Of a DNA stretch of 64,000 nucleotides, positions 51,501 through 63,778 are shown one piece after another. The position numbers were made by a program, and so were the translations under genes. The DNA is from Apostichopus parvimensis (lineage: Eukaryota > Echinodermata > Holothuroidea > Aspidochirotida > Stichopodidae). The notes below the pieces were generated by a model. The model was not told where the DNA came from and did not search any database. It saw only the letters and a list, made by a program, of their open reading frames with translations. The stretch covers positions 15,906-79,905 of the forward strand of contig KN887419.1 in the NCBI GenBank assembly GCA_000934455.1, read 5' to 3'. Numbering within the stretch: the first letter of the stretch is position 1; each line of letters starts with the position of its first letter.

Positions 51501-52977
51501 TCTCAGCCGTCATTCTGGAGGTTCTCCATGTCCATGTCATATGACAACATTCTACCAAATTTGAAGGATATCGTGCTAGTGGTTCTAAACATAGGAAACA
51601 TAAGTAAAATTATGCATTTTAAAATGATCATGTGTATTTTAGTGCAGGACGGTAATCCCCACAACACAGTACCGTTGCCCATGTCAGCATAACCATCAAA
51701 GGTAATATTTTTCGCAGGACATTACTCTCTAGGTTACAATTCTAAAACCGTTTGCCCCAAATCAATTCCTTTTTGACCATTATATAGTTTTGTGAGTCAG
51801 AGAACAACTGAAAGTTCGTGTGTCTGAGATATTCTCACAAACGACAACATTTTGCTTCATTTTTAAAACCTCAGTCCAACAAGAAAACTGAATGAAATTC
51901 AATGTATTTAGCATTGCTGGGTAGATAAATGTTTCTATTGGCAAAACAATTGGGTGTCCCAAAGTAGTAATACGAACCTCATCTGACCCCAGATCACATG
52001 TGACTTTCACACAGAATACAGATATAAAAGTAGAATCATCGCCAGCTTGAGGTAAAGTGTTAACAAATTGTTTACTCTTTGCGTCTGCTAATCTAAAATT
52101 GCCTCTACCAAAAGCAATAGAGCACATCTACCATGCATAGTGCATCCACATGTCAACTATAAAATAAGTACAAGCTTCCCTCCTTGATTTATTGTGTTTA
52201 CAAGCAAGGTGTCACAAGCACACATACACACATGTGCCATAATAGGCTAACCACAACTTTCAATTTCATGCGGACCATGTGGTTCGTCCTCCATCGTGAG
52301 ATATCTTGCCAACAAAGTTTCCTTATTTGGCTACTGACTAGAAGTGTACTCAAAATGGCATACCAGCTACCATACAAGGATTGCGAAAGGTTTCCTTGAG
52401 CGAACTTGTCTACCATTTTCTTTTTTCTTCATTTGGACCCTAAATGATGTTCAGATTTACCAGAATAGCCTACTTGTATTCAACATGCTATATCCAGAGA
52501 CCAAATATGAGACGTGTACAAGCTTTCCTTTTCATACACATCTTTACATGTGAAACGTTCATGATAATAGATACACACCCTAGAATGACTACAAAGGTTA
52601 TGATTTCATAAAACCCCTACCTGAACGATAAATACTTTCCAGAAAGAGTTTTTATTGAACACAGCTACAATTTCAATACAGAAATTGGTACTACAACTAC
52701 TATATTGGTACTGCAACTACTAACATTACTGCTTAATGTATTTATATTGCAGCCTTGCATACCCTAAACGAATTTACATGGTTGATTAGTACCTACAGGT
52801 TACAACGATAGTGCTAATGTCGTTCTACTCTATAGTGACTAGCTTAGGCCTAATTACTCTACTACGAACGTTAGACAATCGTGCGCATTCCTTTTTTCCA
52901 CACAGGCAAAAGAAGCACAGATTTGCCGTGGTCAGCAATGTGTTCGGCTTAGACAAATACTTCACAATCGCACAACT
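48559..52977. other. Intergenic block between divergent receptor genes (copy B)
   Basis: Counterpart of 17396-21811 without the hAT element. It contains non-homologous pieces at about 48775-48868, 50099-50340, 51272-51540 and 51625-52540. A 115-codon minus frame at 51780-52127 (MCSIAFGRGNFRLADAKSK...) lies in the last of these. It is long for chance but matches no family I know, and I do not call it a gene. Confidence 0.4.
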
Positions 52978-53320
52978 ATGTCTTCTCTGTTCCAAGCCTG
53001 TGACAGAGTTGTACTTCCGAACAACAACGGTTCACAAACCTCTGACGGGGTCACATCGGGGTCAAAACTTGGTCAACGGATGAGCGACTACAATGGTTCC
53101 AGGGATCCGCCTGGAGCCAAATATGAGCTTGTGATCTTCGACCAATTACAACTTGAATACAAAAGCAGCACGCCAAAAAATGAAACAATCGTTCGAGTGA
53201 TACTTGTTTACGTTCGGGTATCACTTTACATTCACTCTCTTCCTCGAGTTGCCTGTGAAATGATAAGCACAGTCTTTGTGAGTATTTCCTTTCGCGTGAT
53301 TGGCACGGATAGTTAGTAGA
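52978..53320 (+). pseudogene. Frameshifted membrane-protein fragment (copy B)
   Basis: Counterpart of 21812-22170. The head is almost unchanged (MSSLFQACDRVVLPNNNG...). The helix-coding continuation again lies in another frame, here also with an extra stop. Unknown family. Confidence 0.4.
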
Positions 53321-53358
53321 TATTTTGATAAATGTATTTCTAAGCATTTACTGGTGGA

Positions 53359-56017
53359 ATGGCAGCCTTCAGGTACTCCACTGTGTACAACATCTTGGTC
53401 TTACTTATCCTATTTGAAAGAGGTATGGATTTAACTATTTATTTGCAATTATATATCCTGAACAACAACTTATTGTGTTTAATTACAATCAGATGTTATA
53501 TTTTGCACTTCCAGCCTTTCTGCAAGATTTGATTATATGTCCATCGACTGCAGAGTTTACAGGAGATGAGATTGAATGCCACGTAAAGCTTAACACAATA
53601 GTATGTCTAGTTTGTCCAGTAAAGAAGACAACTGCATACATTATTTGGACAGAAAATACGAAGAATATTTTCAGGACCTCGGTACCAAAACAGCCAATAG
53701 ACGGAATTTCAATGGGAAGTTGCAACGATACGTTATGGTCTCTAAATGTTGAAATGCAGGGTAATCAACCTAGTGAAAGGAATTTCTCCTGTTCTTACAA
53801 ACATAACGCCAGAGGCAAATTTCTCTTTAAAGTTAAAGGTATGTGTGATATTTAATACTATAGTACAAAAAAAAAATAACACAATGTGACGCTAACGCAT
53901 CATGCTCAGTGGCGTTGATCAACGGTGAAAGATATGACTGAGGTCGATCAATAATTGCTAGTGGATGTATAAACAAAATAATAAATCGAATAGTGTTAAT
54001 AGTTTGTTTGTAATTATCTTAAGCGGTTATTGTTAAATGAGTATTTCAAACCATGTGTAGAATTACAAATATCGAACACTTGCTTCCGAACTTATATACA
54101 TTGTGCCGCCGTCAAAACTTGTGTTTCATTAGTGTTTAAAAATAATAATTTATCTCATTAGAAATATTTGCAATAATAAAACCTATCCCAAACAGTTATA
54201 ACTTCGAAGATTTATGTGAAGTTTTGATATCCGATAGCAAATTCGAAAGTTGAGATGATACGCCAAAATTTTGGAATAAAAAGTCGATATTTCGATACAA
54301 ACAAGTTTCCAGAAAAAAAGTATAAAAATCTAAAACGGGCTGTTGAACTTCAACGTAGGATACCAAGGTATCCACCTTTTCTGTTGAAATTAGTGGGTTG
54401 AACCACAATTTTTGAGACAAAGTAAACGATGTTTTTAAGAAGATAGGTATTCTAATTTCGAAACAAGATTTTACATTCGAAAAGCATGGGGAAACAGCTT
54501 TATTTTCGTAATGCAAACTCAGCCATCACAATACATGGCACACTGTAACAACGATTACCTATGTTTGTTTTTGTTCTTAACAGCTATGATACCAATTGGC
54601 ACCACACCGAATAGCATCAACAATGAGAAGGATCAAGTCACCTCATCAAGTAGGAATATTTATCATGTTTCCATATTATAAATTTGTTAAAGCTTGAAAT
54701 GATATGGTTCCAGCATATTTAAAGCCTCATGGTGTTTTCCATTTTAAACAATGTAAATAACTTATATATGTTTAACTCTATTGACATATAGAGCTTACGA
54801 TACTACTAGTATTATAACAATGGAGTACTGAAAACAAAAATAAAGAGAGCAACAACATCTGAGAATACTGTCTGTAATTATCTATAGCTTGCTTGTTCGA
54901 CTGACGCATTTTGGATATTTGAAAAACTATAATGTTTAATGCTTACAAGGCTTTATCGGGGTTAAAGCTCAGTCATTCATTTGATTTTGAAGGTCTAAAG
55001 AATGTTATTTTGGTTCTACTGTGCAGTAAATATTCACACAGTACGACGAGGTACTTTTTTTTTTGCCAAAAAGTCGGCTCCTTAGCAAAATTTAATGCAT
55101 GATAAATTCAAGCAAACATATCCCCGTTGTGAACCAAAAGGATAGACAATTTTTTTTCAACTCAATGTGTTATATTACAACAATGTAGCCTACCTAATGA
55201 ACAATTTTCGCTGGACTCTATAGGACAGAGCAACAACGTAAGACTCTCTGCAAAATGTGGGGGAAAATACATTTTCAGGTTTGCATGATGACTAACTACT
55301 GAACAGTAAAATAAATGACAATAGTACTAAACACGTTAGTGGAGTTAGAGACCGGGTTGCTCCATGTTATGAATGGAATGCACAATCGGACTTCAACTAG
55401 TAAAATATACATTTGAAATTTAAAATTGCAATTTCTGTTCTCTATCATGATATTTAGAAAATACGATAATTAAAAAATACTTATGTAATATTCATAATCG
55501 CAGTACCACTATAGGATATTCACATATTGAGTTAACTTGACGTAAAATGTCAAGCAGACGAGTGGACTTTGACGTATAGTATAGTTGGTCGTTAATCAAT
55601 TTAACTCATACGTGTTCTCTTGTATGCTATCATGAAGTTGGTAATTGTAAGGCCCCAAGGTTAAGAGAATGAAAGTTTTACTTTGAGTACGTTTATTTCC
55701 GATGACATTACGTTATGCGAGGTGACTAAATCTAATACTAAAACGATATATATGTTTTTTGATATATATCTCGATCCATGGATCTTTCTTTAAAGCACAT
55801 TTTTTTATATACTTAGTTAATGTCAGGTAGTATATATTTGTTACCACACCACTTTCTTCCGGATATGTCGTTTAACTTCCAGAATGCTTTTTATGACTTT
55901 AGTACAGAATTAACACTGTAGAGTGTAGGGGAAATACCTTGTTTGTTTATTATGTGTGCGAACTTGATACATTTTTTTCAGAAGTTTATAATAATCATAC
56001 CGCCGTATCGAACAAAG
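53359..56017 (+). CDS. Ig-stalk receptor gene, copy B, cut by the duplication edge
   Basis: Exons: signal 53359-53422 (MAAFRYSTVYNILVLLIL...), Ig 53515-53838 (108 codons), stalk 54584-54649 (AMIPIGTTPNSINNEKDQV...), second stalk 55982-56017 (EVYNNHTAVSNK), shorter than in A (36 against 75 nt). All phase 1, GT-AG. The duplication ends at 56229, so the third stalk, membrane and tail exons of copy A are missing here. On its own the product would be secreted or unstable. The next exons on this strand are those of the Ig-NACHT gene at 58227, which also accept phase 1, so a fused transcript is possible. Compared with copy A the Ig exon shows by hand about 18 amino-acid-changing and 5 silent differences. 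Confidence 0.6.
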
Positions 56018-56229
56018 GTGAGTTCGTTTGCGGATCTCCACTTACTTTACACTGCCATATAACTTAATTTATGTAACTCTTGTCGTTGACTTTCAAATAA
56101 CGTAAGATTTCTGGTACTCATAAATATCGATTGTGGCAATTTGATACTCCCATCAAAATGGAACACAATGGTCCTTAAAATGACAAACCAGTTTGTTTAG
56201 AGCACATTCTTTCGCAAACATCAATGGGT

Positions 56230-58226
56230 AATTCCATTGATTACTAGAAGAGTGACCACTTACAAATTTAGATCATATCGTTTACATATAATGTTGAGTG
56301 AAGCCGAAAGAGTCAAATGTCTTCTACGAAAGAGTTATCAGTCTGGACATTCTCAAAATAAATGTCACCGTCATCCTCACAGCGGCGGCTCAAAGGGTAG
56401 ACTCAATAAACCTAAGGTATTTTGTTTACTATTATATAAACACCAGTAGTTGCAGGTAACAACCCTGAAAATCGTCAAACAGTCCCTTGGGGGCAAGCAG
56501 CTTAGCCAGGTACCCGCAACAGTTGACGATGGAGACATGGCCAGTACATAGTCCTGTAATTCCACATGTACATAGGCCTATATCCATGTATGAGACCATA
56601 GAGCTGCTACCCCAACAGCAGCTCCCTGATGGGACCAGGTTGCAAGGTTAGACTTTGAGTTAGCAGGCAACGAGATAGTCTTGCTAAGTCTCTCTCAGTC
56701 GAAGTCTTAGCACGTGTTTGCCAAATTTAAACTTCGACCTTTCCAGCTTACTGCACTAAAATTTCAATGAAAGTGACACCGTTCCATGTAATTTTCATAT
56801 GAATATTCATAAATTTTATTGAGTTATCTGTTGTTAAAAATTTTGAGCTGAATGAAATTCGCCAGATTTGCCAGATTAACGAGTCAGTAGATTCTACAAA
56901 CTTCTATCCATATTTGCAAGCCCCTTCCAAAAGATCATGCGCCAATCAAATCTCTCTGTTTTGTTTACGACCGTTAGGCACAAGCTTACTTTTACTTTCG
57001 TGACTAGCCTGCCTAAGGTGCATGCTCTTGTATCTTTCTCTCTGTCTTACCGATGTAGCTGCGAAATTGTTTTATTTCCTTCCATTGCAATGAACAAACA
57101 GGTGTTTTCAGGTGTTTCCTTCGTGGAATTGTAAAAAAGTGGATGATACAAGTATAGGACTGCGTTACAAACTTGATTGGGCGGCTTGTGTAGACTATTT
57201 TGTTTACATTTGTGTAATGAACATGCTGACATGGGGGGTCGCAGTGATTTTACGGTTAATCGTTCACGTCATAAGGGCAGTAGAAAATAAATTTCTTTTT
57301 GTTTATTGTGACAGCTTTTCTCCATTAAACCCACCTGGTCAGAGTGCATTTAGAATAAGAAACATTGAATCTACTTTGGAAATTTGTTTCCGAAATTCAT
57401 CAGCAAACACGTGTTGAGACGTTTACATAAATATTGCAATATAAGGGCTTCCTGTAATTCTTATGGACTGCATCATTTTGAACATGCAAATAGATTGTTA
57501 TTAATTCGACAAGTCTTCCGACATGCTTAATTTACGCGATCGAAATTCGCTCTGCTGGAACGCGTAAACGTTATGCAACTGGACCCCTCACTCATTTGAT
57601 GGGGTAGCAGTAGTGTGCATGTACCTCTTTCACGCGAGATATCTGCAAATTTAATATCGTATGATTGCACTCAACGTTTTTTCTTTTGTTTATTTTTCCA
57701 TTTGCACTATTACCTGACATCATCTTTGAACATTTTGTTTACTGGTTGAATAGATATGATACTGCAAATACTGAATTCTCAGATATTATTATTATTTGTT
57801 TTAACATGATCTTATATTTGGCGTCGGTGCCGGTGTCAGCACCTTTAACGTTCACGTTGAAAACTAGGGAAAGAGAACTACTTGAAACTAGATAATTTCA
57901 CGTCCTCGTGAACCATTACATCAAACTTTAACAAACTTGTAGCCTTCTGACGCGATTCTTGTGAACCACGATGTCTTCCAAACGGGGAGCAATATCACTA
58001 GATATTTCAGAAGCATTTCTTTAAAAAATATTATCATAGAGTAAAGATAACTGTTGGTTCTATTGTCTCCTTTTCCTGTAGCTGACTATTCTGTTTCATG
58101 AAGCATGAACATTTGAAATACTGTTGGTGAATAACTCCTTGCATTTGTTTGACCACTAATATCATTTTAAAGTAATGTATTATTTTTCCACCAGATAATC
58201 TCACCCAGCGACGCTCATTGTCGATC
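56230..58226. other. Unique DNA right of the duplication
   Basis: Frames at 56237-56449 and 57112-57417 have no family likeness. The second contains a hydrophobic stretch (YFVYICVMNMLTWGVAVIL) but no signal or splice support. A poly(A) or promoter signal for neighbouring genes could lie here but is not evident. Confidence 0.4.
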
Positions 58227-61200
58227 ATGTCCATCATCAAGTTGACAACAAAAGCTATAATGATATTCGCATTAGCGAAACTGTCTTTATTAGGTAACTG
58301 TCGATAGTAAAATAAGTTTAGACCTAAAGGAAAATGAAATTTAAAAAACAGTTATATTTAATTTGATATGATGTACACATTTTATACTTGAAATTGTCTT
58401 AAAGGTCACCTCATATTTGCTCGGTTCTTAAAAAATATCTTCCTAAAGGGAACAGGTATTAAGTAATATGACTTATTCTGTTATTGTTTTTTCTCAAAAT
58501 ATGTACTAGTCATTAAGTAAACTTTCTGCTTGTTGAAATAAAAGATTTCCTGCTGAATTCCTTTTCGTTCAATTGTCTACAAAAAAATATGAGAAGAAAT
58601 TTGGACCGAACAACTGTGTAAAATATACCGGAAAGCCGTATTTTCTTTCTTACTTTTGTTAATTGTGTTATGTGTTACAACAAATGAGACTGGTATCGCT
58701 GCAGACAAATGTTTGCTGATTTATCTTGTTTTGTATGTAATGTATTTAATTGATGGTGTAAAACTGTAATAAATTACACTTTTGGTGCTTTTTAACCTGA
58801 ACAGTTACTTCATTGAATTGCCCAAAGGATACATTAGTCCAAAGAGGAAGTGAAGTCAGTATTAACTGTTTACTAGGAGAGCAGGCCAATGGCAAATGGT
58901 ACTTCGGAACCACTCCCCATTCCAGCCCCATCGCAGAAATTGTGAATGGAAAAGTACTAATACCGGACTACAATATTTACGAAATAAACGACGATGCATC
59001 ACTCGTTGTAAAGAATGTTCAGCGCAAACACGAAGGATCATACACAATTGAGCATCTTAAATCTGATGGAACCAACGAGACATTCACGTTGGCTCTTAAA
59101 ATAACAGGTACTTTTGCAATACATTTTATTTCACACAGACTCTACCTTGAAAGATAAAATGTCGTCTTGGTGAGTTTGTTGTTGAATGAACCTTTTAATG
59201 CGTGGACATGTCTATATTGTACGAATATCAAACTTAATTGACATACATGTTACCATTCGCATAGGCTATAGTCTAGCAGACGAGTACCATTGCCTTGCAG
59301 GTTATTGCACCATATTGATTACCAATATCTCATCACATTCGTATAAATGAAAAGGAAGGACATAAAACAACCTCAAATTATGCATGTTCCGGAGACTTGT
59401 TCCTCCTTTTCGTGTGAGTAAACTGATATTGGTCTGCTCGGTGCAGAAACTTTTCAATTCTTACAAATTTGTTTAACCAAGATTCCGGATTGTTTAAAGT
59501 TGTAAGTCCGCCCAGGCTCTCACCTAAGAAATCAAAATGAGAGCATAAGTCAGCCAGCCAGCCGGCCAGCCGGCCAGCCGGCCAGCCGGTCAGTCGGTCA
59601 GTCGGTCAGTCAGTCAGTCAGTCAGTAAGTGGCTTTAATACGTAAAAAGAGGCAAAAAATGTTCTTATATTTTATCTTTCAGAACGTTATCCAGTACTGG
59701 CATTGTTAGTGGCCATTCTAGCCATCATTGCTGTTTTACCTTGGTCTAGTCAACCTGGTATGTTTCATAAAGTTAAAATTTCTCTAGTTGTGTTCTATTA
59801 TATTATGCTTGGTTAAACGCAAATTAATATCACTGTTAATGCACCATTTAAAAAATTAAAAGAACTTCCAGACTGCATTATTTCTAAACTCATAGACTAG
59901 AGGATAAAATGAATTGTGTTTAGAAACCGAATAAATACTATTGATTATTAAATCTATTCCTTTAATAGATACGGAATATCTACATGTATGTGATCGCCTA
60001 ATGAGTATATCTCGGTACCAATTATGGTTGTTTATTACGCAATTGGAAACAAAACTAAGTCTTACATCTTGAAATAATTTAAACTCGGAAACCTTGAAAA
60101 TGTTAAAACCATTATAAGCGATATAGTATTGTATTGAAGTCAATCAGAGAATCAACATGAGTGATGACCATCATCTCATTGCTAGTTATTTCCGACCATG
60201 ACCAGGTTTTACGAAAATCAGAACGTTGGGCTTGTTCAAAAATGTCTCAAATAAACAATGGCATTACTATTGCAAGTCTATAAACAAACGTACGTACAAT
60301 TTATTTGAGTTTTAAAGTAAGGAGTTCTCTCACATCAGGAATAAGCATCACCGATTCGTCATTTTATTTCATAGGTAAGACATCACTTACGGAGGCTTAT
60401 AACCAAAATATCTGCCCGATACCTTTACCTTTGGCAGAATACTTTCTTGCGACTGACGGAGAAAAGAAGATCATCAAACACGACCAATTGATCTCAAAAA
60501 CTAACCTCTACGCTGAGACGCAAGTACGTATCACATGGCCTGATGGAAAAACGGAGGAAATGTCTACCTTGTCTTTCTTTCAGTCAGATAAGAGCAAGAC
60601 ACTCAGACGTGTTTTGTTCGTTGGAGATATTGGATGTGGCAAGACTTCTTTCGTCAAGCAGGTATCATTTTTATGGTCGCAAATGAAAACTGATGAAATA
60701 TTTTTATTTTTCCTCAATCTACAAAATACAAATCTGAATGGAAATATGGCAGAGGAAATTTCAAAGCAATTACCGGAAAATTGTCAAATCGAAAACATAG
60801 AGTGCATTATTAAAAAAGACAGATGTCTGTTGATATTTGATGGCAGTAACGAATTTTTGGATTTAAATGTAAAACATGGTCGCAAGGAAAATGGTGAGCA
60901 AAGTTATTTAACGTTTCAAAATTTTGTTAAACTTGCTGAAGTCAATAATAATGTAAGAATTTGGTTGACTTCGCGACCCTGTTTTCCTCCTCAATTCCGT
61001 GAATCATTCGCTGTCGTTAACTTTTTATCAATCAAAGAAGATGAGTTAAATTCGTATATAAAACAAATGTGTTTCTACTACAAGACGTTCAAGGCACGAG
61101 TTCAGTTTCCAATTAAAAATGTCCAAAAACTCAGCAGCGAAACAGAGGTAGCGCCACATGGTAATGATAATGTTGATGTTATAAGCCGCTCAGTTTGGTC

Positions 61201-61369
61201 AATTCTTGAAAGTAATGATTTATTAAAACTTGATGCAGATAGTCATCTTATGGGGATTGTTATTCAACTTCTTGTGTCTAGCAAATATGGCATCATGAAC
61301 AAGCATTCAGTCGGTATCGATCTTAGTTCCTTTCCATCAATCATTAAAATACTCGTAAAGTGTCTCTAA
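58227..61369 (+). CDS. Ig-TM-NACHT receptor, third paralogue, intact P-loop
   Basis: Exons: signal 58227-58293 (MSIIKLTTKAIMIFALAKL...), V-like Ig 58805-59107, membrane 59683-59757 (YPVLALLVAILAIIAVLPW), NACHT 60375-61369. All joints are phase 1 and GT-AG; total 1440 nt, 479 residues. The Ig part is the counterpart of Ig1 in the copy A and B genes (LNCPKD, WYFG, SPIAEIVNG, DDASLVVKNV, SYTIEH), again without the F-strand Cys. The NACHT part has P-loop FVGDIGCGKTSFVKQ, Walker B-like CLLIFDGSNEF and sensor RIWLTSRPC, so nucleotide binding is plausible. The frame stops at 61367 but stays open in the same frame beyond, with NLR-type helical-domain sequence. So this gene is either a natural truncation or has gained one stop. 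There is no linker exon, unlike copies A and B, and no second Ig. Confidence 0.75.
59551..59628. repeat. Tetranucleotide microsatellite (CAGC/CGGC/CAGT)
   Basis: About nineteen four-base units drifting from CAGC through CGGC and CGGT to CAGT, in the intron between the Ig and membrane exons of the third paralogue. Confidence 0.9.
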
Positions 61370-61753
61370 CTACGCCATGTTATGGTCACGAAACATTTCC
61401 TAACAGCTACAGCCATTGAAAGTATGGAACTAATGATAGGCAGATTATTTTTAAAAGATGATACGTTATCCATAAAACAGCTAGGAGAAGGGGGAAGAGA
61501 TATCACTTTGTTGTGCGGCATTTTGAAAATTTGCCCTAGTTCAGGTAATGGTACATTAGATAAGGACAGCACGATTACTAGTTATGGTTTTAGGTGTCGC
61601 CACCAGTTCATACAAGAACTTTGTGTTGCTAAATATGTAAGCACGGATGAGCAAAAATTGAAGGATTTTCGTGAGTCATCAAATAAAAACGATGAAGACA
61701 GGAAAAACAGAATTCTTATGTTAATTGATAACAACCATAGTACATCGAAATAG
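61370..61753 (+). pseudogene. In-frame continuation of the NACHT exon after the stop
   Basis: 128 codons in the same frame as the NACHT exon. Reads FLTATAIESMELMIGRLFL, then DITLLCGILKIC and YGFRCRHQFIQELCVAKYV. The last piece matches the NLR signature (Phe-x-His-x-x-x-Gln-Glu-x-x-x-Ala-x-Tyr) that follows the NACHT and winged-helix parts. It therefore belonged to the same protein. I found no phase-compatible splice that would skip the stop. No LRR follows. Either one nonsense change truncated the receptor or the assembly has an error there. Confidence 0.65.
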
Positions 61754-61938
61754 CAATTATTTGAGAAGTAGAAACGAAAAGCCGTTAAAGTTCATTCCTA
61801 ATCAAAGATAAAAATATCAACAAAACAAAACAGTATTCAAGGCAGTCATTTTTCTTCGTCGCATGAGTAACCGTCATCAAGTTAGGCATCATTTAATAGT
61901 AGTTTGGTGTTTATTGTATGTTTAACTTTTCCTTTGAG

Positions 61939-62000
61939 GCAACAAAGATGTGGCTATGTCAATACCACAATATGCAAATCAATCTAAGTCTCATATGAAG
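61939..62000 (+). other. Candidate cytoplasmic exon
   Basis: It has an acceptor CCTTTGAG before it and a strong donor GTAAGT after it. 62 nt, entered in phase 1 and left in phase 0, open throughout (NKDVAMSIPQYANQSKSHMK). This is the same unusual phase pair as the linker exons of the copy A and B genes (13687, 45441). It could be an alternative linker leading to a NACHT exon beyond the region I can follow. Confidence 0.3.
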
Positions 62001-63337
62001 GTAAGTATCGAACATAATATTTCGTTAATATTCATGTGAACAGATAGTGAACAGATAGTGCTTTTCAATACATCAATATTGACTGCTCAGTTTTGTAATG
62101 TATAGTCTGCGGTTTCACAGTCTTAAAAATGTAAAATTATAATCTTGATGTTCATTTACGTGTGTACATGGCTTATATGTCATCAATGTTAGTAGGCTGT
62201 TATATAAGTGAAGCTTAATTACATAGAGTCGCGTGTATGATTTAATCGGATAAAGGTTGATTTATTAACATTACGTCATTGTGATACATCGTTAAAGTGT
62301 GTTAAAGATGAATGTTCCTTGCCAAGGAAGTAATCTTTGTTTTTCTGGTCAAGCCATTTGAATTTGTTATCCATTGTTGAGCTCTTTTGAAGGTGGGTTT
62401 GTTTATGACTTTGTATTATCACAAATAATAATGTTATTTATTCCCAATTAGACTTGTTACCATCCTTACTATCAGACCAGTCTACTCGCTTCTTTGATTG
62501 AAGAAACAGGTTTCCGAACATTTACCATGTGTACATACATTTTTTTGGACTAAGTCAATGTGTAGAAAGCAGTTAAATTAAACCTTCACTTAAACGTTGT
62601 TTAATCAAAAACAAATATTCCAAATCCGACCGCCATTACGAAACTAATGTTAATATCACACAATTATTTGCTTAAAACTGTTTCGTAAAAAATTGACCAA
62701 TTTATAGCATAAATATGTCCTCTATATATCCAAAGCGCACCATCTTTCTCGGTTATTGTGAAAATATAACATCGAGGTACTATGTTATGGATGAACAATT
62801 CATGTGATACCTTCCAAAGCAAGGTTTGAGAGTTTTTGCTAACGATTGTGTTTACTATGTTATATTTCTTGTACACATTCATCTCTTAATGTGTATATTT
62901 TCTTCGTTTTCCGCTTCGTATACATGTTGTATACTGTTTTACTTTTCATTTCTTGCTTTACAATTTCACTTCCTTCAGTTCAATTCTTCAGCAAATTTCC
63001 AAAAGGGATATAATGTAGTATGTAGTTATATTACCATCATATTACTTTAAACATGTGCTTCCATGCATCTTTGTCTTAAGATTAACTACTTACTTCCTGT
63101 TCCCGAATTTATTCACCCTCACCCACATCATAGTCTTAGAAACCCCCTTTGTCTTAATTCCATGAAATATTCATGCTTAACCACAGATGACAACCTGCTG
63201 CATCTCAGGTGTATACAAATGTGGTTAGTCATTGCCCTCTCCTATGTGCATTAGTAATTATAAGTAAAAGAATGTGTGACCAAGAGTTTATGTCACAGAG
63301 AGGTTATTGCCCCTTCACAGGAAGTTGTAATGACTTA
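62001..63337. other. Unique stretch, nothing recognised
   Basis: Short frames only, without family likeness or convincing splice sites. Confidence 0.4.
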
Positions 63338-63778
63338 AATACTGCAGGTTTTTAGTATGAGAAAGACTAGCATTCCAGACTTCAGAAAGTGTGGTACAGA
63401 TAGTACACTATTCTAGATCTGCACTCCAGCAACAATATCATATCAGAATAAATAAAGCTTATATTCTACAAGTATATCTATAATCTGGAGTTCTCTTTAT
63501 CTGTTGTTAATTCTACTTTCTTTTTATAATTACGGAGCCCTGCACTAATTGAGCCGGAGCGTAACAGTATATGTACATATATTCTATTACACATTCCATT
63601 GACGTGATTATGTCATACATGAGTTAAAACTTAATTAGTTAATGGTAATAACTATATTATTAGATGCATGTGTCGATTTAATCATGTATATTGTGTAGTT
63701 TTGAGAACTCGACAAGTATGTTAATGATTCTGTTTTATGATCTTCTTTGCCGTTTGTGTGTAACTTAAATGGATTAAT
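63338..63778 (+). repeat. Interspersed repeat, unit 2
   Basis: Reverse complement of 31954-32390. Here it ends at GGATTA, directly against the TAA-repeat tail of the neighbouring LINE, so the LINE may have inserted at its edge or they may be one composite. Confidence 0.75.

Larger units (their letters stand above)
30579..56229. repeat. Segmental duplication, copy B
   Basis: Direct tandem counterpart of 846-25136. Private insertions: LINE 34735-35677, a 0.17-kb piece at about 38102-38277, Harbinger-like element 41150-42302, about 0.27 kb at 51272-51540, and the interspersed repeat at 31954. The Ig-stalk gene is cut by the right edge. Confidence 0.9.

Noticed and set aside
51780-52127. 115-codon minus frame in copy B
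   Set aside because: Long for AT-rich DNA but absent from copy A, without a family match or clear promoter. Kept only as a note.
59551-59628. CRISPR-like spaced repeat
   Set aside because: Simple tetranucleotide tandem array in an animal intron without spacers.
63338-63568. Reading the 430-bp repeat as a solo long terminal repeat
   Set aside because: The shared sequence runs well past the only TAACA-like end, and no flanking duplication could be found.
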